From: Syntrophomonas sp.
GTDB taxonomy: Bacteria; Bacillota; Syntrophomonadia; Syntrophomonadales; Syntrophomonadaceae
Direction of reading: 5' to 3'
Assembly: GCA_016841245.1 (NCBI GenBank)
Contig: JAENZN010000004.1
Coordinates: 149,263-213,262 of the forward strand
DNA length: 64,000 bases
The position numbers and the translations under genes are program-made. Positions 17,703 through 26,544 of this stretch are shown here, piece by piece. Within the stretch, counting starts at the first letter, position 1, and every line of letters starts with the position of its first letter. The notes under the pieces are model-generated. The model saw only the letters and a program-made list of their open reading frames with translations. It did no database searches and was not told where the DNA came from.

Positions 17703-18935
17703 TTAGATATCTCTGGTCCACAGGGAAGCCATAGCCGGTCCGCCGCCTACGCAGAGGGAGGCACCGCCTACAACGGCTCCGATTCTTTCCATTTCATAAT
17801 AAAGGCTGACAATGATACGCAGTCCCGTGCATCCTACCGGATGGCCCAGGGCGATCCCGGAGCCGTTGTTGTTGATGTTGCCGTCCTTTTCTACGGTGCC
17901 CATGTTTGTTTCGATACCCTGTTCTTCTTTAAGCATCTTTTTGACTCCCAGCACCTGCGCGGCGAAAGCTTCATTGATTTCCCAGTAATCAACATCTTCA
18001 TATTTCATCCCGGCTTGCTGCAGGCATTTGGGAATGGCCACCGCCGGGCCCAAGCCCATGTAGTAGGGATCTACACCTGCAGTACATATGTTTATCAGCT
18101 TCATTAAAGGCTTAATTCCCAGTTCGTCAGCTTTCTTTCGGGTCATGAACACGGCTGCTGCCGAGGCATCGTTAAGTCCTGATGCATTGGCGGCGGTAGT
18201 TACGCCGTCCTTGCTGAAGGCGGTGGGCAGCTTACCCATAGCTTCCATATTAGCGCCTCGAATGGGGTGCTCGTCGGTATCGAAAACCGTAACTTTCCCC
18301 TTTTTGCCAGGGACTTCTACCGGTACGATCTCGCGTTTAAAGCGGCCTTCATCGGTGGCTCTGGTTGCCCGGGTATGGCTTATCAAAGCTACTGTGTCAG
18401 CCTCCTCCCGGCTGATGTTATACTTTCTGGCGATATTATCAGCAGTTCCACCCATGTGACTGCCGGCCAGTGAGCAAACCAGACCATCGGAAAGCATGGC
18501 ATCCTGAATTTTGCCGTCACCCATGCGGTAGCCCCAGCGGGCGTTCTGCACCAGATAAGGAACATTGCTCATGCTTTCGGTTCCCACTACCAGAGCGATC
18601 TCGGTTCTGCCCAGCATAAGATTGGCGGTGGCGATATCGGTAGCCCGCATAGCGGAGGCGCAGTTCTGCTGCACCGTACAGGCGCCTGAGCTATGTTCCA
18701 TACCTATTCCCATGGCCACGATGCGGGAGGGCAGCGAGCCGTTGCCCTGCATCAGGCCCATGCCCATAACCAGTTCGTCTATCTGGGAGGGCTGAATCCC
18801 CGCCCGTTTGACAGCTTCAGCAGCGGCTATTTTGGAGAGGTCATTAGCCCGCATGGATTTCAGTGATCCACCATAATCACCAATGGGGGTTCTGCAGGCG
18901 GAGACCATTACCACCTCGTTAAAGTTGTTTGTCAT
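17703..18935 (-). CDS. Acetyl-CoA acetyltransferase (thiolase)
   Basis: A 410-residue thiolase catalysing CoA-dependent cleavage of 3-ketoacyl-CoA, or the reverse condensation of two acetyl-CoA. The nucleophile C92 lies in QQNCASAMRA, the conserved NEAFA motif in EINEAFAAQ, H365 in GHPVGCTG, and C395 in the C-terminal CVGGG motif (the usual text is C.GGG.G). AAGGAGGA precedes the ATG. It lies third in the beta-oxidation operon, as the cleavage step for acetoacetyl-CoA. All catalytic residues are present. Confidence 0.95.
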   Translation of the reverse strand: MTNNFNEVVMVSACRTPIGDYGGSLKSMRANDLSKIAAAEAVKRAGIQPSQIDELVMGMGLMQGNGSLPSRIVAMGIGMEHSSGACTVQQNCASAMRATDIATANLMLGRTEIALVVGTESMSNVPYLVQNARWGYRMGDGKIQDAMLSDGLVCSLAGSHMGGTADNIARKYNISREEADTVALISHTRATRATDEGRFKREIVPVEVPGKKGKVTVFDTDEHPIRGANMEAMGKLPTAFSKDGVTTAANASGLNDASAAAVFMTRKKADELGIKPLMKLINICTAGVDPYYMGLGPAVAIPKCLQQAGMKYEDVDYWEINEAFAAQVLGVKKMLKEEQGIETNMGTVEKDGNINNNGSGIALGHPVGCTGLRIIVSLYYEMERIGAVVGGASLCVGGGPAMASLWTRDI

Positions 18936-19071
18936 TATACGTATTCCTCCTTTTTTGCGTAATGGTTTTAGTTATTTTATATAATCAAACGTTTTTTGCT
19001 TGCCGTTTAAATGGCATAAATTATTCCATATAGCTTTGGCACAATGGGTGCGGCCTTTCAGACATTACTGC

Positions 19072-19854
19072 CTATTGTCCCTTAAATTGCGGCTTTCTCT
19101 TTTCAGCAAAAGCCTGGGTGCCCTCTTTCATATCTTCCGTACTCGTACAAAGTCCGAAAAATTCCGATTCAATCTTCAGGCCACTATCGATGCCCCCTTG
19201 CAATCCCTGTCCGATGGCGATTTTCGAAAATCCCACGGCCAGGGGGGCGTTCTTCAGTATTTTTTTTGCAAGTTTGCGGGCCTGGTCCATCAATTCCGCT
19301 GCCGGGTAGACATGATTGACCAGACCGATCCGGTAAGCTTCGGCCGCATCGATATTTGAACCGGTGAAAGTAAGTTCCTTGGCACGGCCTTCTCCTATTA
19401 AACGAGGAAGTCTTTGGGTGCCGCCATAACCGGGAATAACCCCCAGGGCCACCTCCGGCTGGCCGAAAACCGCGTCTTCGGCTGCCAGACGGATATCGCA
19501 GGCCATGGCCAGTTCGCAGCCGCCCCCCAGGGCAAAACCCTTGACAGCGGCAATGACCGGTTTCTCCAGAAAATCTATTTTCCGGAAGGTTAGTTCTCCC
19601 TCTTCACTAGCCTGGCGAGCTTTAGCGGCTGAAAAGCCCATGAAACCGATGATATCTGCGCCGGCTACAAAAGCTTTATCTCCGGCACCGGTAATGATCA
19701 AGGCTTTTATGGCCTCATCCTCTTTAACTTCATCAATCGCCCTGCCGATTTCGCGTATAGTTTCAACATTCAAGGCATTCAGGGCCTTGGGGCGATTGAT
19801 ATACAGAATAGCCAGGTTATCCTCTCTTTCCAAAATTACGTTTTTATATTCCAT
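19072..19854 (-). CDS. Enoyl-CoA hydratase (crotonase)
   Basis: A 260-residue crotonase that hydrates crotonyl-CoA or other enoyl-CoA to 3-hydroxyacyl-CoA. The two catalytic glutamates are visible: E114 in GGGCELAMACD and E134 in GQPEVALGVIPGYGGTQRL. The oxyanion-hole segment AFVAGADI is also present. The frame opens 25 codons upstream, but ATG at 19854 follows AGAGGGA and starts MEYKNVILE as in homologues. It sits second in the operon, 58 bases after hbd. Confidence 0.94.
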   Translation of the reverse strand: MEYKNVILEREDNLAILYINRPKALNALNVETIREIGRAIDEVKEDEAIKALIITGAGDKAFVAGADIIGFMGFSAAKARQASEEGELTFRKIDFLEKPVIAAVKGFALGGGCELAMACDIRLAAEDAVFGQPEVALGVIPGYGGTQRLPRLIGEGRAKELTFTGSNIDAAEAYRIGLVNHVYPAAELMDQARKLAKKILKNAPLAVGFSKIAIGQGLQGGIDSGLKIESEFFGLCTSTEDMKEGTQAFAEKRKPQFKGQ

Positions 19855-19912
19855 ATTTGATCCCTCTTCTTTTCGGCGCATTCCCGCAGTGAAAGTGCGG
19901 TCGCAATCCAAA

Positions 19913-20767
19913 TTATTTGTTGTAGTCAAAAAATCCCTTTTTACTCTTCATACCCAACCAGCCGGCCCGAACCAATTGTCTGAGGGGCGGGGCAGGGCGA
20001 TACTTGGGATCTCCGGTTTCATTGAAGAGAGTGTTGCAAACGGCCAGAGCGATATCCACCCCCACCAGGTCGGCCAAAGCCAGTGGTCCCATGGGCCAGC
20101 CCGCACCAAGTTTCATGGCGGTGTCGATATCGGCTGCCGATGCCAGTCCTTCATAAAGGATATAAGCAGCTTCATTTATACCCGGAATTAGAATACGGTT
20201 TACTACGAAGCCGGGACCTTCTTTGACCTGAACCGGTTTTTTGCCGATCTCCCTGGCCAATTCAGTAACTATGTCGATAGTCGCCTGTGATGTCTGAATG
20301 GCGGGAATGATCTCAACTAGTTTCATAACATTGGCCGGGTTGAAGAAATGCATGCCAATGACCTTGTCCGCCCTTTCTGTAATGGCGGCAATTTCGGTCA
20401 GGGAAAGCGATGATGTGTTGGTGGCGATGATAACTTCCGGTTTTAGCAAGTTATCCAACTTGGTATAGACTTCCTTTTTAACATCCATGTTTTCAAAAAC
20501 GCATTCCACAATAAAGTCAACGCCGGCCAGATCATCTAAGTTCCCGGTGGGTTTGATCTTACTAACCACTGCCTCCATGGTTCCGGCGGCAACTGATCCT
20601 TTTTCCTCAGCTCGGGTAAGGCTTTTTCCTATTTGAGCCACTGCTTTGACACAGAATTCCTCTTTAATGTCATACAGAACGACTTCTTTTCCTGCCGCCG
20701 CCAGGGCCCAGGCAATGCCCTGACCCATGGTTCCGGCACCTAATAGACCGATTTTATTAATATTCAT
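19913..20767 (-). CDS. 3-hydroxybutyryl-CoA dehydrogenase
   Basis: A 284-residue NAD(P)-dependent 3-hydroxyacyl-CoA dehydrogenase. The N-terminal Rossmann motif GLLGAGTMGQG, catalytic H140 in IGMHFFNPANVMKLVE and the C-terminal helical domain (KLGAGWPMGPLALADLVG) are complete. AGGAGGGG precedes it; ATG at 20767 is taken as the start, though TTG one codon upstream is possible. It is the first gene after the sigma-54 promoter at 20883-20899. It oxidises 3-hydroxybutyryl-CoA to acetoacetyl-CoA during butyrate degradation, or the reverse. Confidence 0.95.
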   Translation of the reverse strand: MNINKIGLLGAGTMGQGIAWALAAAGKEVVLYDIKEEFCVKAVAQIGKSLTRAEEKGSVAAGTMEAVVSKIKPTGNLDDLAGVDFIVECVFENMDVKKEVYTKLDNLLKPEVIIATNTSSLSLTEIAAITERADKVIGMHFFNPANVMKLVEIIPAIQTSQATIDIVTELAREIGKKPVQVKEGPGFVVNRILIPGINEAAYILYEGLASAADIDTAMKLGAGWPMGPLALADLVGVDIALAVCNTLFNETGDPKYRPAPPLRQLVRAGWLGMKSKKGFFDYNK

Positions 20768-20882
20768 CAATTACACCCCTCCTATGATTAATTTATCGCT
20801 ATGTTGCTTTCATGTTTGCTAACTCCCTTACGTATGCACCTCCTGTTTATAGTTTTTTATATGGATGATGCTTTTGTTAATT

Positions 20883-20899
20883 TGCAAAACACATGCCAG
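20883..20899 (-). promoter_or_regulatory. Sigma-54 (-24/-12) promoter of the beta-oxidation operon
   Basis: Read on the minus strand, CTGGCATGTGTTTTGCA matches the sigma-54 consensus YTGGCACG-N4-TTGCW with one substitution and the exact ten-base GG-to-GC spacing. It lies about 115 bases before hbd, and the only sigma-54 activator in view is encoded just upstream. The rest of the gap (20900-21440) holds no gene. Confidence 0.85.
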
Positions 20900-21288
20900 G
20901 GGATAAATTTGATGTAAAAAGGAGGGGGAAATTGTTTTTATATTAGAATTCCAGCAGATAATTCCAGGCCGGTAACCATAGCAAAAACGAAGGAATATAT
21001 CGTAAGATAGAAAACAAAAGCAGGAACGAACAGGCGCTACAAGCCTTTGCCCATTGCGTTTTCGCGATATCGGAGGGCAGTTTGATGAGATGTTGTCAAA
21101 TCCGAAGGGTTATGGTGGTTTAAATAGTTGTATGCCTAATTAAATAATTAAATATGGAGCAAGTCTCGGCTAAGATCTGCCCCATATACCGGCTTACTAA
21201 GGTAAGGCCTCTTCCATTTGGCACAAAATTTATAACCAACAGGGCGGCTGATAACGGCTATGGTTCAAAATATGGATTGCTGATAAGG

Positions 21289-21314
21289 TATGCGATGGCA
21301 AAAACCATTGCATA
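21289..21314. promoter_or_regulatory. Palindrome, candidate activator-binding site
   Basis: TATGCGATGG and CCATTGCATA form a 10-base inverted repeat with one mismatch around CAAAAA, about 400 bases upstream of the sigma-54 promoter and 125 bases beyond the activator's stop codon. Enhancer sites for sigma-54 activators are often such palindromes at this distance. The assignment is an inference. Confidence 0.4.
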
Positions 21315-21440
21315 ACCGATGGGTGCAATCGGAGTGACAACCGAAAACAGAACTAATCGCATATAATAAAGCCCATTAGCACTGACATTTGCAAAAGCGA
21401 AGGGTAATTATAATTATATTGTCGAAAACGGATGGGGAAA

Positions 21441-23567
21441 CTAATTAATATCATATTTACTGAGTTTCCGGTATAAAGCAGAAATATTTATACTCAATAT
21501 TCTGGCGGCCTGCATTTTATTCCCCCCGGTTTTAGACAGAGCCTGAACGATCAACTCCTTTTCCAGGTTGTGCAGAGTTTCGGTAAGACTTCGGTGTTTA
21601 TTTTGCACCTGGGCTATTTCTATTAAGGAGGTTTCGAGCAGTGAGGGAAAATGGACCATGCTCAAGCAGCGTTCCTGATTCATAAAGGCCAGGTTGATGG
21701 CTCTTTCCAATAAATTCTCCAATTCCCTTACATTACCCGGCCAGTCATGATTCTGCAGTAATTCCAGGGCCTGGGGGGAGATGAGAAAGACATCTGTACC
21801 TAATTTGTGATTGATCCGTTCCATCAAGTTTTCCACCAGTAAAGGCAAGTCTTCCATCCGGCTGCGCAGGGGAGGAATATCCAGCCTGACTACGTTGAGG
21901 CGGTAGTAAAGGTCTTCCCGAAACTGGTTCTCGGCTACCATCTTTTCAAGATCCCGGTTGGTGGCGGCAACCACTCTTACATCAACGGGAATAGGTTTGG
22001 TACCTCCTAAGCGTTCGGTGACCTTTTCCTGTAAAACATTCAAAAGTTTAATTTGCATGGAAATAGGCATATCTCCGATTTCATCCAGAAAGATAGTACC
22101 CCCGCTGGCTAACTCGAATTTCCCCGGTTTCCCCCCTTTTTTAGCCCCGGTAAATGCTCCTTCTACATAACCAAATAGTTCCGATTCCAGGAGGTTTTCC
22201 GGGAAGCTCACACAGTTAACGCGGATAAAAGGACCGTATCTGCGGTAGCTGGAATTATGGATAGCCTGGGCCACCAGTTCTTTACCGGTACCGCTCTCGC
22301 CGGTGATAAGAACCGTTGAAGTGGTAAACGAAAGGCGTTCGATCACGGTTCTGACCCATGCAAAAGACGGACTATCACCGATCAGATCGCTTATATCCCA
22401 ATTGGCACTGTAAATCTCCCTGATTTCTTCTTTATAGTGCTTCAATTGCTTTTCCATTTCCTGAAGCTTTTTGGAAAGGAGTTTGGCTCCCGACATGTCA
22501 AGAAAAAGACTATAACCGATGGCTCCGATAATTTCTCCCTCCTTGGTTATGGGAGTCCGGTTGACGATGGTGTCATGGCCGTTAATCGGGAAAAATTCAG
22601 CACGGTCGGTTCGGCCGGTTTTTAGTATCTGGGGCAGTTCAGAATTGGGCAGGACTTCCAAAACATATTGACCCATCGTATCCTTTTTTTCTATTCCCAG
22701 TATTTCCAGACAGGCCTGGTTGATGGCAGTTATGTAGCCTTCCTGATCAACAATGGTATAGGCCAGGTAAGGGTTTTCCAGCAGTCCCTGCAGGAAGTCA
22801 TTGAATTCTTTTTCTCGTTCCTGCATCTTCTTTATAAAAATCTTGGCCCCCGATATGTCCAAAAACAAGCTGTAACCTATGGCACCAATGGGTTCCCCGT
22901 CCTTTATAATAGGCACCCGGTTAACTATGGTATCGTGACCGTTAATCGGGAAAAATTCAGCACAATCTGTTCGACCGGTTTTAAGTATTTGCGGCAACTG
23001 GGAGTTAGGAACCACATCCAGTATATGTTTTCCCAGTGCGTCTTGTATTTCTATTTCCATAATATCCAGGTAAGTCTGGTTAATGTCGCGGATATACCCT
23101 CCCTTATTGACGATAATATACGCCAGGTGGGGATTTTGCACTAATCCCTGCTTGATAATCCCAGGCTCTTTTTCTTCATCCAACAATTGTCCGGAGTGAT
23201 CCATATAACTCAACATATTCTGGTAACCGCTGTGCTGGTCGGAGCCAATAATCTTAGCAATGCTGTCCGGTGGTATATCCCCTTTGCCAACTAAAAGACT
23301 GATCATACTCCGCCGGATGTCTTCAATAAGAGGGGACGAGGTTCTTACTTCAATTCCCTCCCTGACCGCATAAGTGCAGGATTCCACCAATCTAGTTCCA
23401 GATGTTGTTTTAACTTCCACTATGCAGAGACGGCACATGCCGTTACTGCTGCAAGCGTTCGGTTGATGGCAAAGGTTGGGAATAAGAATGCCAGCGTTTT
23501 TTGCTGCCTGTAAAATAGTATCGCCAGGATTGGCTTCCACCCGTTGCTTATCGATGGTGATGATCAT
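21441..23567 (-). CDS. Sigma-54 activator with [2Fe-2S] ferredoxin and two PAS domains
   Basis: A 708-residue enhancer-binding protein. Residues 1-80 form a NuoG-like [2Fe-2S] domain with C33, C45, C48 and C64. Two near-duplicate PAS domains follow (about 130-235 and 260-365), both containing QILKTGRTD and AEFFPINGHDTIVNR. Next is a complete AAA+ domain (Walker A TGESGTGKE, the sigma-54-contacting GAFTGA loop, Walker B GGTIFLDEIGD) and a Fis-type helix-turn-helix at the C-terminus (ALSKTGGNKMQAARILSIN). GGAGTT precedes the ATG. It lies between the beta-oxidation operon and the CoA-transferase gene, each with a sigma-54 site, so it is their probable activator. The ferredoxin domain suggests redox sensing; the PAS domains may bind an acyl-CoA or flavin. 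Confidence 0.92.
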   Translation of the reverse strand: MIITIDKQRVEANPGDTILQAAKNAGILIPNLCHQPNACSSNGMCRLCIVEVKTTSGTRLVESCTYAVREGIEVRTSSPLIEDIRRSMISLLVGKGDIPPDSIAKIIGSDQHSGYQNMLSYMDHSGQLLDEEKEPGIIKQGLVQNPHLAYIIVNKGGYIRDINQTYLDIMEIEIQDALGKHILDVVPNSQLPQILKTGRTDCAEFFPINGHDTIVNRVPIIKDGEPIGAIGYSLFLDISGAKIFIKKMQEREKEFNDFLQGLLENPYLAYTIVDQEGYITAINQACLEILGIEKKDTMGQYVLEVLPNSELPQILKTGRTDRAEFFPINGHDTIVNRTPITKEGEIIGAIGYSLFLDMSGAKLLSKKLQEMEKQLKHYKEEIREIYSANWDISDLIGDSPSFAWVRTVIERLSFTTSTVLITGESGTGKELVAQAIHNSSYRRYGPFIRVNCVSFPENLLESELFGYVEGAFTGAKKGGKPGKFELASGGTIFLDEIGDMPISMQIKLLNVLQEKVTERLGGTKPIPVDVRVVAATNRDLEKMVAENQFREDLYYRLNVVRLDIPPLRSRMEDLPLLVENLMERINHKLGTDVFLISPQALELLQNHDWPGNVRELENLLERAINLAFMNQERCLSMVHFPSLLETSLIEIAQVQNKHRSLTETLHNLEKELIVQALSKTGGNKMQAARILSINISALYRKLSKYDIN

Positions 23568-23879
23568 AACTCCACTTCCTTATGTTCAGGTAATTGAGGA
23601 TTATGGATAATTAACTCTGGTCAAAATGCTGTTCAATATATAGGTGGATTAAAGGAGGCAACAAAGCTGCATATTGTGCCCTATCCCAATGATTCTGCAC
23701 TCAAATTATTGAACTATTCAAAATCCTCAGTTAGTTTATGTTTAATATATTTATGCTTAATATATTAATATTTAAATTATTATTTAAATTCTAAATTTTA
23801 TTTTACTTTTTAGCAAGAGCACCTTTTCCCAGATGATAAATAGGATTGCCAACCGGCAAGTTTTCCTTATAAATCCAAA

Positions 23880-23896
23880 TTGGCATGTTTATTGCA
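23880..23896 (+). promoter_or_regulatory. Sigma-54 (-24/-12) promoter upstream of the CoA-transferase gene
   Basis: TTGGCATGTTTATTGCA matches the sigma-54 consensus with the exact ten-base GG-to-GC spacing and shares TGGCATG with the promoter at 20883. The next supported gene starts 355 bases downstream, so the leader is unusually long. The stretch 23568-23879 is very AT-rich and holds no gene. Confidence 0.75.
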
Positions 23897-24003
23897 CTTC
23901 AAAAAGACAAACGTTTTTTGGCTTGTCATTTTTATACCATGGCAAAGGAGTTGGTGTACTACATTTTTAAGCAACGCAAGCACTCTGCGAGCACCACAAT
24001 TAG

Positions 24004-24153
24004 GGTTCGCAGGCTCAAAAGTATAAGGAAGAAATTGCAGAGCAGTTTCAACCCACCGCTGCAACGAGGCGGGAGATTAGAATACGGCCGCTTAAAGAAG
24101 CGGAGGACATCTTTTCACCTCGATCGTCGAGAACCCCGATGCTGATTCCATAA
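24004..24153 (+). other. Short coding-like frame without a start, in the long leader
   Basis: Between the sigma-54 site and the CoA-transferase gene, one frame reads 49 residues (AQKYKEEIAEQF..., then REIRIRPLKEAEDIF) before TAA. The composition is protein-like, but a stop lies just before it and no start codon is visible. It may be a remnant of a lost gene. No family is recognised. Confidence 0.3.
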
Positions 24154-24251
24154 TTTTCAATAAATTGTACCAAAATCTAAACCAGGGAACCATAAAATGA
24201 AATATTGTGATATCAAGAGATAATTAAAGATAATCAAGGGAGGTTAAATAA

Positions 24252-25613
24252 ATGACTTTTAAATCGGGCACCTTTATGGAAGAATACAAGAAAAAATATA
24301 TTTCTCCTGATCAAGCGGCCCAACTGGTAAAATCGGGTGACTGGGTCCAGTTCGGTGAATTTGTATGCCAGCCCCAGACATGCGAGGCGGCCCTGGCCAA
24401 ACGCAAGGATGAACTGGAAGACGTTAAAATTCGCCTGGTTACCATGACCTGGATGCCTGAAGTTTGCAAGGTAGATCCCGAAAGAAAAACTTTCATCATG
24501 AATGATTGGCATTTTTCTGGGGTTTCCCGCAAGCTCCAGGAATCGAATTTATGCAATTACATTCCGGTAACTTACCATGAAGGCCCCACTATTTATGACC
24601 GGGGATATATACCACTGGATGTATCGTTTCAACCGGTGACTCCCATGGACAAGAACGGCTTTTTTAATATCAGCACCTCCAACTCGCTGAGTGGTTGTGT
24701 CAATCGGAATGCCCGGATCAAAGTAGTCGAAGTCAATAGTTCGCTTCCGGTTTGTCTGGGCGGCTATGGGGAATCTATACATATTTCGGATATCGACTAT
24801 ATTGTAGAAAGCCCGGATAATCCTCCTCCGGTTAACCTTCCGGAAATTGCCCCTACTGCGGTTGATAAAAAAATTGCGGAATCGATCCTGGAAGATATGA
24901 AAGATGGCGATTGCATACAGCTGGGAATCGGAGGCATGCCTAATGTGGTCGGAGCCTTGATAGCAGAATCCGATCTCAAAGATCTGGGCGTACACACCGA
25001 AATGCTGGTTGATTCTTTTGTGGACATGTACGAAGCCGGTAAGTTGAGCGGCAAACACAAAAATATCGACCCCGGCAAAATGGTTTATACCTTTGCCATG
25101 GGCACCAAAAAGCTCTATGATTTCCTGGACCACAATCCGGCTTGCGCGATTTACCCAGTCAATTATACCAATGATCCATATCTCATTGCCCGGATCGATA
25201 ATATGGTTTGCATCAACAATGCAATTGAGGTTGACCTGTTCGGGCAGGTAGCTTCGGAAGCCTCGGTAGGCAGAAACATCTCTGGAACCGGCGGGCAGCT
25301 GGATTTTATCCTGGGCTCTTTTGATTCCAGGGGCGGTCGGGGTTATGTGGCCCTTGCTTCCACTTTGACTAAAAAGGATGGTTCCCTGGAATCCCGGATA
25401 GTGCCGGGACTGCTGCCGGGAACAATCGTTACGGTTCCCCGTTCTATTGCTTTCACGATTATTACCGAGTACGGCAAATTTAATTTGAAGGGCAAATCAA
25501 CCTGGGAACGAGCCGAAGGTCTTATCAATCTGGCCCATCCCAGTTTCCGGGATGAGTTGATCAAAGAGGCCGGCAAATTCAAAATATGGAGGAACAGTAA
25601 CAAGATTTCTTAG
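24252..25613 (+). CDS. Acetyl-CoA hydrolase/CoA-transferase family enzyme (acyl-CoA:acetate type)
   Basis: A 453-residue class I CoA-transferase of the acetyl-CoA hydrolase/transferase family, which includes butyryl-CoA:acetate and 4-hydroxybutyrate CoA-transferases. The CoA-site loop QLGIGGMPNVVGAL is visible, as are the likely catalytic E250 in GVHTEMLVD, and IEVDLFGQ followed by SGTGGQLDF. AAGGGAGG precedes the ATG. With its own sigma-54 site beside the beta-oxidation regulon, it probably activates butyrate with acetyl-CoA, or exchanges CoA at the end of the pathway. Substrate preference cannot be fixed from the sequence. Confidence 0.9.
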   Translation: MTFKSGTFMEEYKKKYISPDQAAQLVKSGDWVQFGEFVCQPQTCEAALAKRKDELEDVKIRLVTMTWMPEVCKVDPERKTFIMNDWHFSGVSRKLQESNLCNYIPVTYHEGPTIYDRGYIPLDVSFQPVTPMDKNGFFNISTSNSLSGCVNRNARIKVVEVNSSLPVCLGGYGESIHISDIDYIVESPDNPPPVNLPEIAPTAVDKKIAESILEDMKDGDCIQLGIGGMPNVVGALIAESDLKDLGVHTEMLVDSFVDMYEAGKLSGKHKNIDPGKMVYTFAMGTKKLYDFLDHNPACAIYPVNYTNDPYLIARIDNMVCINNAIEVDLFGQVASEASVGRNISGTGGQLDFILGSFDSRGGRGYVALASTLTKKDGSLESRIVPGLLPGTIVTVPRSIAFTIITEYGKFNLKGKSTWERAEGLINLAHPSFRDELIKEAGKFKIWRNSNKIS

Positions 25614-25698
25614 CAGTAGATAAGAAGAGGCTGTCCCCGAAGTAAGAAGAGAAAAATTTTGCCCCACCTGGAAACAAAAAGGAATATTAAGTAAACTA

Positions 25699-25737
25699 GC
25701 CCGTACCGCTTTTTTTGGTGATACGGGCCTATTTTTT
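25699..25737 (+). terminator. Rho-independent terminator after the CoA-transferase gene
   Basis: GCCCGTA and TACGGGC form a seven-base stem with a 16-base loop, followed by TATTTTTT. Confidence 0.85.
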
Positions 25738-25778
25738 AAACCAACACGATAACCATAACTCGATTGACGTATAATTTT

Positions 25779-25861
25779 TGCAAGAAGTCAATGGAACCAT
25801 CGACTTTTCTTAAATTAGTGGCCGGACAGCACGTGAATTTTGCAGGAGTTTGATTCTTCTT
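25779..25861 (+). repeat. 83-base exact repeat, copy 2
   Basis: Identical to 15464-15546. This copy is intergenic, between a terminator and the trmO leader. The two copies bracket almost exactly the whole fatty-acid module (15,600-25,700), in the same orientation. Confidence 0.85.
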
Positions 25862-25941
25862 GTAGAAATATTAAAAATAATGGGATAGCAGAAGCTATCC
25901 AGCGAGGATTAGTATACCCGGTATTATAGTCTGATAAATAT

Positions 25942-25997
25942 CGACCATGAAGGTCTTTTCTGTGTTTTTTGAAAAGATTGGATTGGTCGTTTTTTTT
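25942..25997 (+). promoter_or_regulatory. Terminator-like attenuator in the trmO leader
   Basis: CGACC...GGTCTTTTC pairs with GAAAAGATT...GGTCG to form a long stem ending in eight T residues, only 22 bases before the trmO start codon. The short alternative GACC/GGTC hairpin competes with it. Upstream, GGATAGC and GCTATCC (from 25883) make another perfect seven-base stem. The layout is that of a riboswitch or attenuator controlling trmO and the downstream transporter. No known aptamer class is recognised. Confidence 0.55.
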
Positions 25998-26019
25998 ATG
26001 CAGAAAGCAGGTGAGAAAC

Positions 26020-26478
26020 ATGGAACTCAAAGCAATTGGGGTAATCCACAGTCCATATATTGAACCGGATGATGCACCCATTCAAGGACGACCGGCAGAA
26101 GAAATATTGGAGATTGAGGTCTTTCCCGAGTATATGGATGGAATGAAGGGTATTGACCAGGTCAGCCACTTGATTGTCTTGTACTGGTGCGACCGGGTTG
26201 ACCGGGGGATACTGCAATCCATCACCCCGTTTAGCAACGACCCTAAAGGCGTCTTTGCCTGTCGTGCTCAAATGCGTCCTAACCCGATAGCCTTTTGTAT
26301 TGCTGAAGTGCTGGAACGGAATGAAAATATCCTGCGAGTTAAGGGGATCGAGGCGCTGGAGGGAAGCCCTTTACTGGACTTGAAGCCCTATTCCAGTGCA
26401 ATAGACAGCATCGAAGGCATTCGCATCGGCTGGATGCCCGCGGACGCGTTTGCTTCCAGACGCAAGTACCGCGAATGA
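26020..26478 (+). CDS. trmO: tRNA m6t6A37 methyltransferase TrmO (TsaA-like)
   Basis: A 152-residue protein of the TrmO/TsaA (UPF0066) family, which uses S-adenosylmethionine to N6-methylate t6A37 in tRNA. The N-terminal GVIHSPY, the central WCDR / FACRAQMRPNPIAF and the C-terminal GSPLLDLKPYSS and RIGWMP are characteristic. ATG at 26020 follows AGGTGAG; an earlier in-frame ATG lies within the leader terminator and is unlikely. Genes of this family commonly lie next to metal or oxyanion transporters in anaerobes, as here, where it precedes an ABC importer by 66 bases. Confidence 0.88.
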   Translation: MELKAIGVIHSPYIEPDDAPIQGRPAEEILEIEVFPEYMDGMKGIDQVSHLIVLYWCDRVDRGILQSITPFSNDPKGVFACRAQMRPNPIAFCIAEVLERNENILRVKGIEALEGSPLLDLKPYSSAIDSIEGIRIGWMPADAFASRRKYRE

Positions 26479-26544
26479 TGATAACTTGTACAAGAAGCAT
26501 TTGAGGATGGCAAGATAGTTTGAAGGTAAGGATTACTATTTATT

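Noticed and set aside
23885..24145. 86-codon plus-strand frame just after the sigma-54 site
   Set aside because: It begins inside the promoter's -12 element, has no ribosome site, and is very basic with no family match.
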